Source of the DNA: Ephydatia muelleri | Lineage: Eukaryota; Porifera; Demospongiae; Spongillida; Spongillidae | Assembly: GCA_013339895.1 (NCBI GenBank) | Contig: JABACO010000112.1 | Location: forward strand, 1-64,000 | DNA length: 64,000 nucleotides | Reading direction: 5' to 3' | In this document: positions 22,392 to 33,700 of the stretch, piece by piece | Position numbering within the stretch: position 1 is the stretch's first letter | How the letters are laid out: each line of letters opens with the position of its first letter | Made by a program: the position numbers and the translations under genes | Notes under the pieces: generated by a model | The model's input: only the letters and a program-made list of their open reading frames with translations | The model's database searches: none | What the model was told of the DNA's origin: nothing

Positions 22392-24521
22392 AACTGACTT
22401 CAGGGTGTTTACTGCTACTGAACCTCTTCCACCTGTGTGACTTGGCGTCTGCTTCACAACAGTGGCTGGAAAAGCTGTCCCAATCTCTGCACCTCGTTCC
22501 AGACGTGCTGTGTATCCTGTACGATTCTCAGCGACTACATGCGCTATGCCTTTGCCATCTGGTCGAATTAGTGAATCCACAATGATAACCCCACATAACT
22601 CTCGAATACTGCTGTTTTCTTCGAAGAGTACAGCTCCTAACGATGTGCACTCAGAGACTTGGACTGGTACCACAACACTCTTGTACGACGGTAAGTGCAA
22701 TGACTGCACCAGATTCACCACTACTCGAGGTACTTTGGCATCAGTAACTGCATGATCTTTTGACTTACGGGTGTCAGCCTTCTTTGATCCTCTCCAAGGT
22801 TCAGCTAGGTGGTGGTAAGTGATTATCCCAAGCTGCCTACAGACTCCTTCAGACAACAAGAGCTGATCATGTGCGTCATTCTTCAAATAGACTGGTGTCT
22901 TCATGCTCTTGCCTTCAAAAGATAACTCCAGGTCAATTCTACCGTCCAATGAAAATGTCTTCTGGTCGTATGTTCGTGGTGTCTTGTCAGCTGTCATCAG
23001 GCTTCCTTTCTTCAGTCGAGCTACTGCTGCTACTCTCTTGAACAGACTACTCCCGATGATCGTAATGTCTGAACCACTGTCAATCAGACCATATACTGGG
23101 ACTTTCTGCACTTCAAGCCGTACGCAGTGTGTCTTGCTTCCACTATCTGTTACCTTGATTTTCCTTACTCCATCCTGTTTGTGTAGCGATCTCCCGGATG
23201 ACCTACTCTCAGGTTCTGGGCCTGGGCAATCCCGAGCAATATGCCCATCCTTGTGACACTTGAAACAGCGCCTGGTGCTGTTGGTCTTTTCGGCAGGTTT
23301 CACAACATTACTCCTTGTAGGCTCACGAGGGGTTGGGTGACCTATCTTGCCATAGTGCTCTCTCTTCTGTAGCTCTTTTAGCCTTCTTTCCTCGTTCTTA
23401 GCAGCTACACACAGTTCTTTATAACTTGTAGCTCCAGAAACAGCTGGTGCTTTCATGACTTCGTGCTTGAGACCCTCCTGCATCTGACCAAGAAGTAGAG
23501 TGTCTCTTGTCTCCTGTGACATGTTATCACGACCATAAGCAACGCGAAAAGTACGCTCCAGCTTCCTAATGTACTCCGACACTGATTCTTTCTCATCTTG
23601 ACACAAATGACGGAAATCTTGAGCCGCCAAAGTTTTGCTTCCCGTGTCAAGACGTGTTCTTAGTGCTGCTACTGCCTGTACATAAGTCGTTCTCTCTGTT
23701 TCGCTGATTAGTGTCCATTCTTGCAGTGCTTTTCCCCGTAGATGGCCAGCAAGTTGCATCAGCTTTTCCTCTAGTGACCACCTATTCCATTCTGCTGCTC
23801 TCTCAAGTGAGGGTAGCCAATCATCTAATTGCACTTCGTAACAATCCCCACTAAAGGAATCAATGGGTGGAGCTTTACCCACTCGCTTCCCCGTAGATTT
23901 TGATGTGGATGCTTCGGATATATCTGATCCTGACGGAGATGTGCTGCGTGCCTCTTGCTGTTTCTCCCTAGCTCCCTTTTGAAGAGTCCTTGCTTCATCC
24001 TCTGCGTGCTTCAGGGCTTCTTCAAACTCACGTAACTGTGCGCAATTGGCTTTCCACACGGCATTCAAACGCTCCTTACACGTTTTCAATGCTTCTTTCA
24101 GTTCATCCCGCTCCTTGACGACTTCGTCCAGTTTCGCTTTTAACGATTCTTCATCCTCTTCTTGTTCTGCGTTCTCACGCTGTTCCGCTGCCTCTTGCTG
24201 TGGAACATCCTCTGTTTCTTCCTCTTCCATTGGTGGATCCGCTTCTAGAAACACTCCCTCTGCGTCCTGCAACTGGAGTAGTATTCCACCATCCTCACCT
24301 TCTTTGACTACTACTTGAACATTGAAAGGATCACGTCCGTCTTCCGTTATCTTTCCTTCGATCATACGCAGTATGTCCGCTGCTGACGCCCTCGTTGGTA
24401 TTTCTAATGCAACCGCCAATTGACGAATGTGCGTTGTCGTCAATCGTCTGGAATTCAACGAAAGAATTGTGCTACCACGTGGCACCGCCGCCTGGTCCTC
24501 TGCCATTTCGTTTTCCATCAC
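22392..24521 (-). CDS. Ty3/Gypsy Gag-protease of a second family (partial)
   Basis: An open frame of 710 codons runs from ATG 24521 to the gap edge. The N-terminus carries an acidic, Glu/Lys-rich coiled coil (about residues 95-195). A retrotransposon gag domain follows (about 210-390). There is a CCHC zinc knuckle (CFKCHKDGHIARDC, about 417-430). The aspartic protease active site reads LIDSGSD (about 480), with DSG in place of the more common DTG. The gag and the sequence after the protease do not match the complete element at 29648, so this is a different lineage. Reverse transcriptase and integrase would lie in the gap. Gag and protease appear fused in one frame here, unlike the complete element, which uses a frameshift. 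The 5' LTR should lie above 24540, but I cannot define it. Confidence 0.88.
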
Positions 24522-25640
24522 AATCCCAAAATACCACGCTTAGGAGACTATATACGACGAAAGAACCCGAAAAGAACGAACGGATGCACCGATGCTATCG
24601 CATCCAACGTCTCGGTGTGAACCTCCACTGTAACTTGGCAACCTCACTCCTGTTCTAATTAAACGTAATACCACTAGTCACCAACATACATACACGCACA
24701 ATTTACACATGTGGTCTGACAATGCCTTGGAGCCTCTGGTCCTTGGCTAGAAGCATGGCAGTCAGCTACAACAGAGGTGCAGCCGGGTGCATTTGTCAAC
24801 CGGCAAGGATCATGGACCAGGTCCTGCATAATGGGGAAAGGATGCCACATCTTGCAGTCCAGTGGTAGGGCCCCTAAAAAATTAAGTGACATTGCAGCTG
24901 CTGAAAGCCAAACAATAAAACAGCTGCCCGGAATCAATAGTCTCAGTTGTCCAATCTGCACCTATTCCACTGCTGCAGGACTTGAACAACCTCTTCATTT
25001 TGCAATCCTTCCCCAAGGACATGGCAGCTAGTCCTACACATCTACAAGTGCACGTCTACCTGCTTATTGTGGCCAACAGACCCATTCAAACTCCGATATG
25101 CCGAGTAACAGGGAAAGACTCTGACCTGAGCTCACATTTTTTGGTTAGAACCTACCTAATTGCCCTTAAACATCATCACTAAAGGATACCCACCATGCAG
25201 ACATTAAACCATTGCTGTGTGGCAACGTAAGGAGGTTGCAGGTATCCTAATGAACTTGGCCAAGTGTGAACTCTAAGGAAACGAGTGCCTCATCGCACTT
25301 GCTGTGAGGTATCCAATTCAAATTGGACATTAGCGGATTTCCATTTATAATCCTGGGAAAATCCGTCCATCATCCATATGTGACTCCCGCCAACATTCTA
25401 TCAAACTAGGACACAGACTTTCTGATAGTAGGCTGATATCGCCTAATGGTTTGTTGAACACAATTTGAATAGCAGCTCACTACCACAAAAAATATTCTCA
25501 AAGAGACACTAGAGGTACATGTACATGGTAGTGTGCATCATCACCAGTGAACATTAGAACCGCCCATCTTACATGCATACATGCATACATACATGCACAC
25601 ACCTGTACATGCATCCATGCATACATACATACATCATGCA
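24522..25640. other. Probable 5' end of the second Gypsy element, then no supported gene
   Basis: The first 100-150 bp are expected to hold the leader and LTR of the second Gypsy element, but its partner LTR is not in the window. The remainder has only short overlapping ORFs. Confidence 0.4.
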
Positions 25641-25647
25641 TACATGC

Positions 25648-25850
25648 GCATGTGTGTGTGTGTGTGTGCGCATGTGTGTGTGTGTGTGTGTGTATGTAGG
25701 TGTGTGTGTGTGTGCATGTGTGTGTGTTGTGTGTGTGCGCATGTGTGTGTGTAGGTGTGTGTGTGTGCGCATGTGTGTGTGTGTGTGTAGGTGTGTGTGT
25801 GTGTGCGCATGTGTGTGTGTGTGTGTGCGCGCATGTGTGTGTGTGTACAA
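25648..25850. repeat. (TG)n/(TGCGCATG) microsatellite
   Basis: TG runs interrupted by GCGCATG and TAGG at fairly regular intervals. His/Thr and Cys/Val ORFs here are artefacts. Confidence 0.95.
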
Positions 25851-26296
25851 TAAATTGGTGATTGACAGGGAGGTGGGGCATCACATGGTGCAGCGCATGG
25901 AGAGCTGGGGAGGTACCATGTGTATCATGCGCCCATGATGTGTCAAGTTAAGGAGTACACTTACCTTGTTCATTGTACAGTGTTAATGTGTAATACCCAA
26001 CCCTTTGGTTTGGATTTTCAAGCCCATCATGTCATCAAGGAACACCATTAGCACCATTGCAGATTCAATTTGTTGAACTTGCACTGTTCATGTATTATTA
26101 TTAAACCACAAGTCACGTGGTGCATGGGAACCTGAGAACTCCTGGGTGAATCAATACTCTCAGCCTGCATGTATATTGATCTGCCACTGCATGGTCCAAA
26201 CTATGCAACACCAATGTCATCGGCTTGTGCAGTGCATGTTATTTATTAAATTATGTTCAAATCCTGAATTAACAGTATAATACATCACATCAAACA

Positions 26297-26584
26297 TTAC
26301 GCATCTATAACCCCCACCCAGAACAATCCCCCCAACTTCGAGCACCCAGTGTAGCGGTCGCAGACCCACATGGTTTTTTTAAAAAGGACCTTGCAGCCCT
26401 TGACCACGGATTTCGCGGGTAATTGCTCTTCCACGGAGCTATTCAGCGCCAAAAAGACGCCTTTCATCTTCCCTTCCAAGCGCACCACTTCCTCCTCGTC
26501 ACCAAGCCTCTTCAAATTAGAGAATCGTTCCAATACATGCCCACCATAGGGAAATATTACCTCTTCAGCCAGACACACATGCAA
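26297..26584 (-). CDS. Hypothetical 95-codon ORF
   Basis: An ORF of ordinary composition (includes RLEGKMKGVFLALNSSVEEQ, ends GLFWVGVIDA) with both charged and hydrophobic residues and no repeats. It stands alone between a microsatellite region and AT-rich sequence. I do not recognise it, and splice sites are not evident. It could be an exon or chance. Confidence 0.25.
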   Translation of the reverse strand: MHVCLAEEVIFPYGGHVLERFSNLKRLGDEEEVVRLEGKMKGVFLALNSSVEEQLPAKSVVKGCKVLFKKTMWVCDRYTGCSKLGGLFWVGVIDA

Positions 26585-27041
26585 CGTGAGGTGGCCAGCC
26601 TACACGCGCATAAGCAATGAACGGCTAACTGTTGTTTGAAGTTTCGTGTCTTCACTTTAATCGTTGACATATTCAATATTAATTAGTATTGAAATTATTT
26701 GTAAGGATTATTGTTGTGCCACGCCCACATTATAATTCATGTGCAACAAAAATCGCCTCAGTGGAGTACATTCCAAATAAACAATAAAGTATACATTATT
26801 TTGGTCATACTATTGCCAATGTTGGAATTAGAGTGCATATACAGCATTCCATGCCAACTTAACAGCTCTGCATTCTGAATAGTAAAGCTTAAATACAGCA
26901 GAAATTAATGCTTTCAATTCCAAAAAGCAGTAACTGACGTCATTGTAAATGCAGCAACGGCATTTATAAAAACATTCGATATTTCAGCTACAGTACCACA
27001 TAAAATGATGGTGCATGGTGATGATGATCACCATCATCATC
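26585..27041. other. No supported gene
   Basis: AT-rich intergenic sequence. Nothing recognisable was seen. Confidence 0.5.
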
Positions 27042-27312
<271 letters not shown>

Positions 27313-29385
27313 ATCATATGATACATACATACATAATAATAATAATATGCCATCGCATTATACAGGTATAACACGTTTGGAGGAAGAGACCAGACACAGT
27401 TCGGAAACAAACAAGTCATCAAGCTAACACTCAAAGTTCTACAACATCAACATCTAATTTGGACCAGTGATGTGTTTTGCGAAGATGTATTTTAACTCCC
27501 TTAATGCAAGTAGACTTGAACTGGCAATCCGTAGCTGGGCACGACACAGAAAGTTCACAATCATTTGGAGACGGTTCATCAGATTGGTTCTTGTGTTTGT
27601 GGTGTTGATGTATCTTAATGCCTTTTTGAGATTTGGAGGTAAAGGAACATAGAGGGAAAGGGCATGAGAAGTCATTTGGCGAGTGGGGAGATTTTGCGCA
27701 CTGACCATGTTTTTGTGTGTTATGGCTTTTCAGATATTTCTCACTAGTGAAATGTTTATTGCAAATAAGACAATAGTTGTTGTTTGGGAGGGAAGATGCA
27801 CCCTTGTGGCAGTCTCGTAACGTCCTAGCCTTCTCATGAAGATTTTCTTCCACTAAGGCTGCACCGCTAAAAAGTGAGGTTCTCCATTGTGACCTCAATA
27901 CTGCAATGGTGCGCCAGTTGCTGGATATGCCAAACAAGGATAGATCTTTAGAAACACAATCCCTCCATCTAAGTTTCGGTTTGTGTTGCGGGCGCTTTGC
28001 AGATGCAATTTCCCCAAATAGAATTTGTTTTGGGAGTCTGTTATCCTCCATTCTATATATATGACCAAGCCATCGTAGTCTAGCCATGGAAATAAGTGTA
28101 GAGGCATGTTGGAGGTGAGATCTTACAAGAACAGTAGTGTCAGGAATATGATGGAAAGGATTAACATTTAAAGCCTGTCTAAGACATGACAACAAAAATG
28201 AATGAATACGACGCACAAGGTATGATGTAGTGGACCAGGTTTCTGCACCATAAAATAGTGCAGGTATGACTGTTGCATTGAAAACAGCAAGCTTGGTGTG
28301 TTTAGATAAGTTGGCATTATGCCATACCTTACCTTTCAATGCACTAAAAAGTTTAGCAGCTTTAGAAAGTCTGGAATTAATTTCATTGTCTAAGGAGACA
28401 TCAGAGGACAGAACACTGCCCAGATACTGAAAAGCCATAATAGTTTCAATTGTGGTTCCACGAATGTTGAAGGGGGAACTGCTTGTAGCGGATTGAGTTA
28501 TGACCTTTGTTTTGTCAGTGCTAACACTTAGACCCCAGGAGCGAGCCACATGGGTGAATCGATCAATGAATCTTTGAAGAGCAGCACTATCGAGGCATCC
28601 TGTCATCACATCATCCGCAAAACGGAGGTCACAAATTCGAACTGACATTGGTAGTTTAGTGCCAGACCGTCTAAAAAGCTTACCATCCAGCCTATACTTA
28701 ATTTCAACACCATCATTAAACTCGCTTAAGACTTGATGCATGACCGTATTGAAGTATAGGTTAAACAGGAAAGGTGCTAGTACACATCCCTGTTTGAGAC
28801 CAGTTGTAACCTGAAAAGGATCAGATAGAACACCATCAACACGAACTGAGGCTTCCATATTTATATGAAGGCCTCTTAAAATGTGTACTAACTTTGATGG
28901 GAAGCCCAAACGTGCTAGTAGTAACCACAGGGCATGTCTAGGTACAGAATCATAGGCTTTCTTCAAATCAAAGAAACACATATACAGCTGACACATCTGC
29001 TCTCTTGCCTTCTCTTGCAGCTGTCGTGCAACAAAAATCATATCAATGGTCCCACGACATTTTCGAAAGCCACATTGTGTCTCATCAAGGATTGACTCTG
29101 CAACAGGAGTAATGCGGTTTGCAAGGACACGTGCAAAGACCTTCCCTGCAACACTTAAGAGTGAGATGCCCCTCCAATTATCACAAAGTTGGAGGTTTCC
29201 TTTTTTGGGTAATGGAACGATGATAGAATCCACCCATACCTTCGGAATCAATTCAGATGACCATACCTCAGTACAGATTGTATGAAGGAAAGTAAGTGCT
29301 TGCTCACCACCATAGATCAACAACTCAGCAGGGATTCCATCCTTTCCAGCAGCTCGATTACACTTTACCTGTGACAAAGCACAAG
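27313..29385 (-). mobile_element. 5'-truncated LINE (non-LTR retrotransposon)
   Basis: An uninterrupted ORF ends at 27431. The reverse transcriptase begins with RAAGKDGIPAELL and contains LISLL-like (RGISLLSVAGKVFARVL), QCGFRKCRGTIDMIF, motif A FFDLKKAYDSVPR, LKQGCVLAPFLFNLYF and the active site FADD (near 28610). A thumb and connection region (RWLGHIYRMEDNRLPKQIL) follows. After it come C2H2-type zinc fingers (CLICNKHFTSEKYLKSH and similar Cys/His pairs), as in some LINE clades with C-terminal fingers. No endonuclease is present: the 5' end stops at the CATA microsatellite. The intact frame suggests a fairly recent copy. The clade is not determined. Confidence 0.9.
27431..29385 (-). CDS. LINE reverse transcriptase with C-terminal zinc fingers
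   Basis: About 650 codons of the LINE are open without stops. The upstream extension of the same frame to 29668 runs through the microsatellite (repeated MYVC) and is not part of the protein. It would reverse-transcribe its own RNA at the target site, but with no endonuclease domain and no promoter it is unlikely to be autonomous. It is absent from the left contig, whose copy of this locus stops before reaching it. Confidence 0.85.
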
Positions 29386-29386
29386 G

Positions 29387-29530
29387 TACATACATACATA
29401 CATACATACATACATACATACATACATACATACATACATACATACATACATACATACATACATACATACATACATACATACATACATACATACATACATA
29501 CATACATACATACATACATACATACATACA
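29387..29530. repeat. (CATA)n microsatellite
   Basis: About 36 tandem CATA units lie directly at the truncated 5' end of the LINE. Confidence 0.97.
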
Positions 29531-29647
29531 AACATACAAACATACAGACATACATACAAACATACATACAAACATGCAAAATGCAAACATGCAAACATGC
29601 ATACATGCAAACATGCATACATGCAAACATGCATACATGCAAACATG
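29531..29647. repeat. CATGCAAA/CATACAAA repeat tract before the LTR
   Basis: Short degenerate 8-bp units run up to the 5' LTR and resume after the 3' LTR (35023-35110). The Gypsy element therefore inserted inside this tract. Confidence 0.9.
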
Positions 29648-29831
29648 TGTAGCGATGCTATTGGACATATATTTTTGGTGTATCTACGTATGCGTGGGTG
29701 TTCAGCTGTGCAGCCCTACGCATGCGCTGGTAAATGTATATAAACCCTATGACTGCCCTTTTATAGCGGTCTGCTGATAATTATACAATTGCCGTGATTT
29801 GCTATAAGACTCACTCGGCAATAGCACTACA
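29648..29831 (+). repeat. 5' LTR, 184 bp
   Basis: It begins TGTAGCGATG and ends GCACTACA. It includes a TATATAAA box at 29737-29744, the likely promoter for the element's RNA. It is very short for a Gypsy LTR. Confidence 0.93.
29737..29744 (+). promoter_or_regulatory. TATA box in the 5' LTR
   Basis: TATATAAA lies in the middle of the LTR, about 95 bp before its end. It is the only TATA-like element in the LTR and is present in all three LTR copies. Its promoter role is inferred. Confidence 0.6.
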
Positions 29832-29849
29832 CGTGGCGTAGACGGCAGG
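29832..29849 (+). promoter_or_regulatory. Primer binding site and minimal leader
   Basis: Eighteen bases lie between LTR and gag ATG. TGG three bases after the LTR end is the usual first triplet of a tRNA primer site. The matching tRNA is not determined. Such a short leader leaves little room for a packaging signal outside gag. Confidence 0.55.
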
Positions 29850-30740
29850 ATGTCGGAACCGGGCGAAGAGGGCGAAGCGGCTGCTCAGCCAACGCAGCCT
29901 GTCTTCCGGAGCGAATTAGCTGGCGCTAGTCGCCCTCTCGTGTCGCCAGATTCGTTCTCAGGTCTATCAAATTGGGCAGAGTGGATAGACCATTTTGAAG
30001 CTGCTGCTCTGGTAAATGGATGGGATAGCGAAAAGAAGCGGCTGTGGTTGCCAGTGCGGCTAACCGGGAAAGCGCAGACTGCGTGGAAGCGACTTTCCCC
30101 TGAAACCAAACAGAACTACGAAGCAGCCAAGGAAGCGCTCCAAAAACGTTTTGAGCCAGACAGTAAGCGGAAATTGTATTTTGTTGAATTTCAGGCCAGG
30201 AGGCGCAAGCGAGACGAATCTTGGAGCGATTTCGCGGACGAGCTGCGAGTCCTAGCGGAGAAAGCTTTACCAGAGCTGGATGAAAAAGCGAAAGAATTGC
30301 TTGCTCTAGAAAGATACCTCGGTGAGCTTGATAACCCCCAGGTTGCATTTGCTGTTAGACAGAGAGAGCCGAAGACTGTTGATGAAGCAGTCACCGCAAC
30401 GCTGGAGATACAGTCGTATCTCCGCCCGGGAGTGAGACAAGAAGTGAACGCTGCAACGGTTGCAGAAGAAGTAGGGGCCCAGAGTATTGCTGCTACGTTG
30501 TCAACCAGCAGCGGCCAGGACACGGTCTTAGAAATGCTGAAAACATTGTCAGCACGGCTGGAGAGGCTGGAATCTTCCTTCGGAGATGCGGCTGCGACTC
30601 GGAGACCAATGCGGACGACTGGTACTGGAGTTGAGGGTCGTGGTAAGCGAATTGTATGCTACAAATGCGGGCAAGTTGGTCATATTGCAAGAAACTGCAC
30701 TGCTGCTGAGGGCAACCGCTCGAAGCAGCAGGGAAACTAG
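29850..30740 (+). CDS. gag: Gag of the complete Gypsy element
   Basis: This 296-residue structural protein forms the particle that packages the element's RNA. The ATG follows the leader directly. Residues about 45-200 form a gag capsid-type helical domain (WAEWIDHFEAAALVNGWDSE, then WKRLSPETKQNYEAAKEAL and FEPDSKRKLYFVEFQ). Near the end there is one CCHC zinc knuckle (CYKCGQVGHIARNC, about residues 270-283) for RNA binding. The stop TAG at 30738 follows immediately after the slippery heptamer that allows Pol to be made. It is unrelated at sequence level to the Gag at 22392-24521. Confidence 0.93.
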   Translation: MSEPGEEGEAAAQPTQPVFRSELAGASRPLVSPDSFSGLSNWAEWIDHFEAAALVNGWDSEKKRLWLPVRLTGKAQTAWKRLSPETKQNYEAAKEALQKRFEPDSKRKLYFVEFQARRRKRDESWSDFADELRVLAEKALPELDEKAKELLALERYLGELDNPQVAFAVRQREPKTVDEAVTATLEIQSYLRPGVRQEVNAATVAEEVGAQSIAATLSTSSGQDTVLEMLKTLSARLERLESSFGDAAATRRPMRTTGTGVEGRGKRIVCYKCGQVGHIARNCTAAEGNRSKQQGN

Positions 30741-30791
30741 AACCCCTCACCACTAGGGACCAAGTGCATGAGGGACAAAATACAATGGTCC
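30731..30791 (+). promoter_or_regulatory. -1 ribosomal frameshift signal (slippery site plus pseudoknot)
   Basis: GGGAAAC at 30731-30737 is in the correct 0-frame register (G GGA AAC), directly followed by the gag stop TAG. The -1 frame is pol, open from 30710. After a 6-nt spacer, 30744-30749 (CCCTCA) can pair with 30769-30774 (TGAGGG). Loop bases 30757-30762 (GGACCA) can pair with 30786-30791 (TGGTCC). That makes an H-type pseudoknot with two 6-bp stems. The pairings were found by eye; the heptamer match is exact. Confidence 0.85.
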
Positions 30792-33700
30792 ATTGTAGTT
30801 TGGCAATTAACCCTGCATCATCACCTTGTATAACAGCTTTTGTTAGAAACAAGACAGTTCAATGTATGATAGACACTGGCGCCACAGTGAGTTTGTTTAA
30901 GAGGACAGTGTGGTGTCAATTGGAAGGAGAACACGGCTGTAGCCTGTCACCTTGGGATGGACACAAGCTGGTTGGTGTTGAAGGTAGCCCAGTTTCAGTG
31001 TGTGGGGTAACAACCTTGCACCTAGACATTGCTGGTACAACCTTTGTGTCTGATTTTGTTGTTGTTGATGCACTGGGTGTAGATTGTATTATTGGATTAG
31101 ATTTTCTGAGGAAGTTTGAAGGTGTTATTGATTTGCCTAAGAATATCCTCCAATTCAGAAATGTGACAGTACCACTGGAAAAGGTGCCAGGGAAGGTCTC
31201 AGATCACACTGACAGACGCAGTGAACTACAGCGGGTAGCCTTGGTGGAAACTTTGGCAATTCCGCCCTTCAGTGAGATTCAAACCACAGCTACTGTTTCA
31301 TCAACTGATGGAACAGGTGTATGGTTGGTTGAAGGTTCACGGTTCGACCTTCCAATCCTGGTGGCTGGAGCCCTGGTGACCTCATTGCCAGGTGGGCAAG
31401 TACCCATACTTATCATCAACCCCCTACCAACAGAGGCAGTCATCCACAAGGGAACAAATGTGGCCACAGCTATACCATTTGATGAAATGATGGTGGCACC
31501 AGTAAGGGAAGATAGCAATGTACCAGCAGAATTTGAAGTCTCTTCATGTAAGCGTGGTTTGCTGCATGATATGGCTGATAGAAGTGCTGGTGACTTGACA
31601 TCTGAAGAGAAACATCGGTTGTATGAGTTGCTAGTAGAATTTGCAGATGTATTTGCTGAGAGCAGTGACGATATGGGTCGCACAGGTGTTGTTAAGCATT
31701 CCATCGATACAGGTACCAGTCACCCCATTCGGCAGCAGTGCAGAAGGGTTCCACCATTTCGGAGGGAGCAAGCAAAAAAGATGATCGATGATATGCTCCA
31801 GAAGGATATCATCCAACCATCGTCAAGTCCCTGGGCATCTCCAATAATTCTAGTCCCGAAAAAGGATGGATCTCTCCGGTTCTGCATTGACTACCGCAAG
31901 TTAAATTCTGTCACCCGGAAAGATGCCTACCCCCTTCCAAGAGTGGACGATACCTTGGAAGCATTGAGTGGGTCAAAGTGGTTCTCCACTTTGGATCTCC
32001 TATGCGGCTACTGGCAGGTGGAGGTAGAAGAGAAAGATAGGCACAAAACTGCATTCTGTACCAGGGAGGGACTTTTTGAATTTAAAGTTATGCCTTTTGG
32101 ATTGTGTAATGCCCCTGCAGTGTTCCAAAGGTTGATGGACCTGGTGCTCTCTGGTATCCAGTGGGAACGCTGTCTCGTCTACATTGACGATATAGTCATC
32201 ATGGGAAAAACCTTCGAGCGTCATCTTCAAAACCTGAAACTTGTGTTAGAGAGACTGCGTCGGGCAGGACTGAAGCTAAAGCCTTCAAAATGTTCACTGT
32301 TCCAGGATAAAGTTGTGTATCTTGGTCATGTCGTTACGAGAGATGGAATTCACACCGATCCTGAGAAGGTTAACGCTGTGTCGAAGTGGCCTGTTCCTAC
32401 CTCGGGACGCGACGTTCAGCAGTTCCTGGGTCTGGTAGGATATTATAGAAATTACATCCAGAGTTTTGCTACCATTGCAAAGCCCCTTTACCAGCTCACT
32501 GAACGAGGACGTGAGTTCGATTGGTCGAAAGAGTGTTCTATTTCCTTTCAGGAACTGAGATCTAGGCTGGTTGCTGCTCCCATTCTCGCATTTCCAGATT
32601 TCAGTAAAACTTTTCTCCTTGATACAGATGCTTGTGAGACCGGAATTGGAGCAGTCTTATCGCAAGAACACGACGGCTTGGAGAGGGTGGTGGCATATGC
32701 TAGTCGCACGCTCAGTAAGGCTGAACGAAAGTACTGCGTAACCAGGAAAGAATTATTGGCAGTGGTTACCTTTATGAGACATTTCAGGCCTTACCTGTTA
32801 GGCCACCATTTTATACTTCGAACAGATCACAGCTCTCTACAGTGGATTTACAGCATGAAGGAGCCTGAGGGGCAACTGGCGCGATGGCTGGAACAAATCC
32901 AAGAATTCGACGTCGAAGTGGTGCATCGGAGGGGAAAGTGCCACCAAAATGCAGATGCCTTATCTCGCCTGCAAAACGCAGACAAGAGTGAATGTCCTCC
33001 AAAGATAAAGCCTCCCTCCCAGTTTTCTTGCAGCGACGGTGCCAAAGCCTGTACCGTCCAGGCCAGCAAAGAGCCGCTCAGCAATATACGAGAGCTCCAG
33101 GGTGCTGACGAAGACGTTGGACCTATTCTTCAGTCGGTGATTTCGAGAAAAGTACCTGATACCAGTTTCTGCAAGGGTAAAAGCAGGGAATTTAACCAGC
33201 TCGTACAACAGTGGGAACAGTTGTTGTTCAAGAATGGAATTCTGTACAGGTATCATGAAGATGAAGGAAACTCTAACGTACAAGTAGTGGTTCCGAAGGC
33301 AGCCAGGTGCCAGATATTGAAACAGCTGCACGAAGGGGCATTTGGTGGGCATCTGGGAGAAGCAAAAACCCTGAATCGATTGCGTGAGAGGTTCTACTGG
33401 CCCGGATATTCGGAAGATGCTGTGGAATGGTGCAAGACGTGTCCAACTTGTGCAGCAAGAAAGAATCCCTCTCGCAAGAGCAGAGCCCCGCTTCAGAGTG
33501 TGACAGCAGGGTACCCGTTGCAGCTGGTTGCGGTCGATATTGTTGGACCATTGACCCCTTCTAAAACTGAAAACACTTACATCCTGGTGGCGTCTGATTA
33601 TTTTACCAGATGGGTCGAGGCTTACGCGATCCCCAATCAAGAGGCGGTGACCGTGGCAAATAAACTGGTCGATGAGTTCTTTTGCAGGTTTTCAGTTCCA

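Noticed and set aside
21303..24521. A single 1072-codon ORF across the gap
   Set aside because: The middle is 1000 N read as open. The two ends belong to different retrotransposons.
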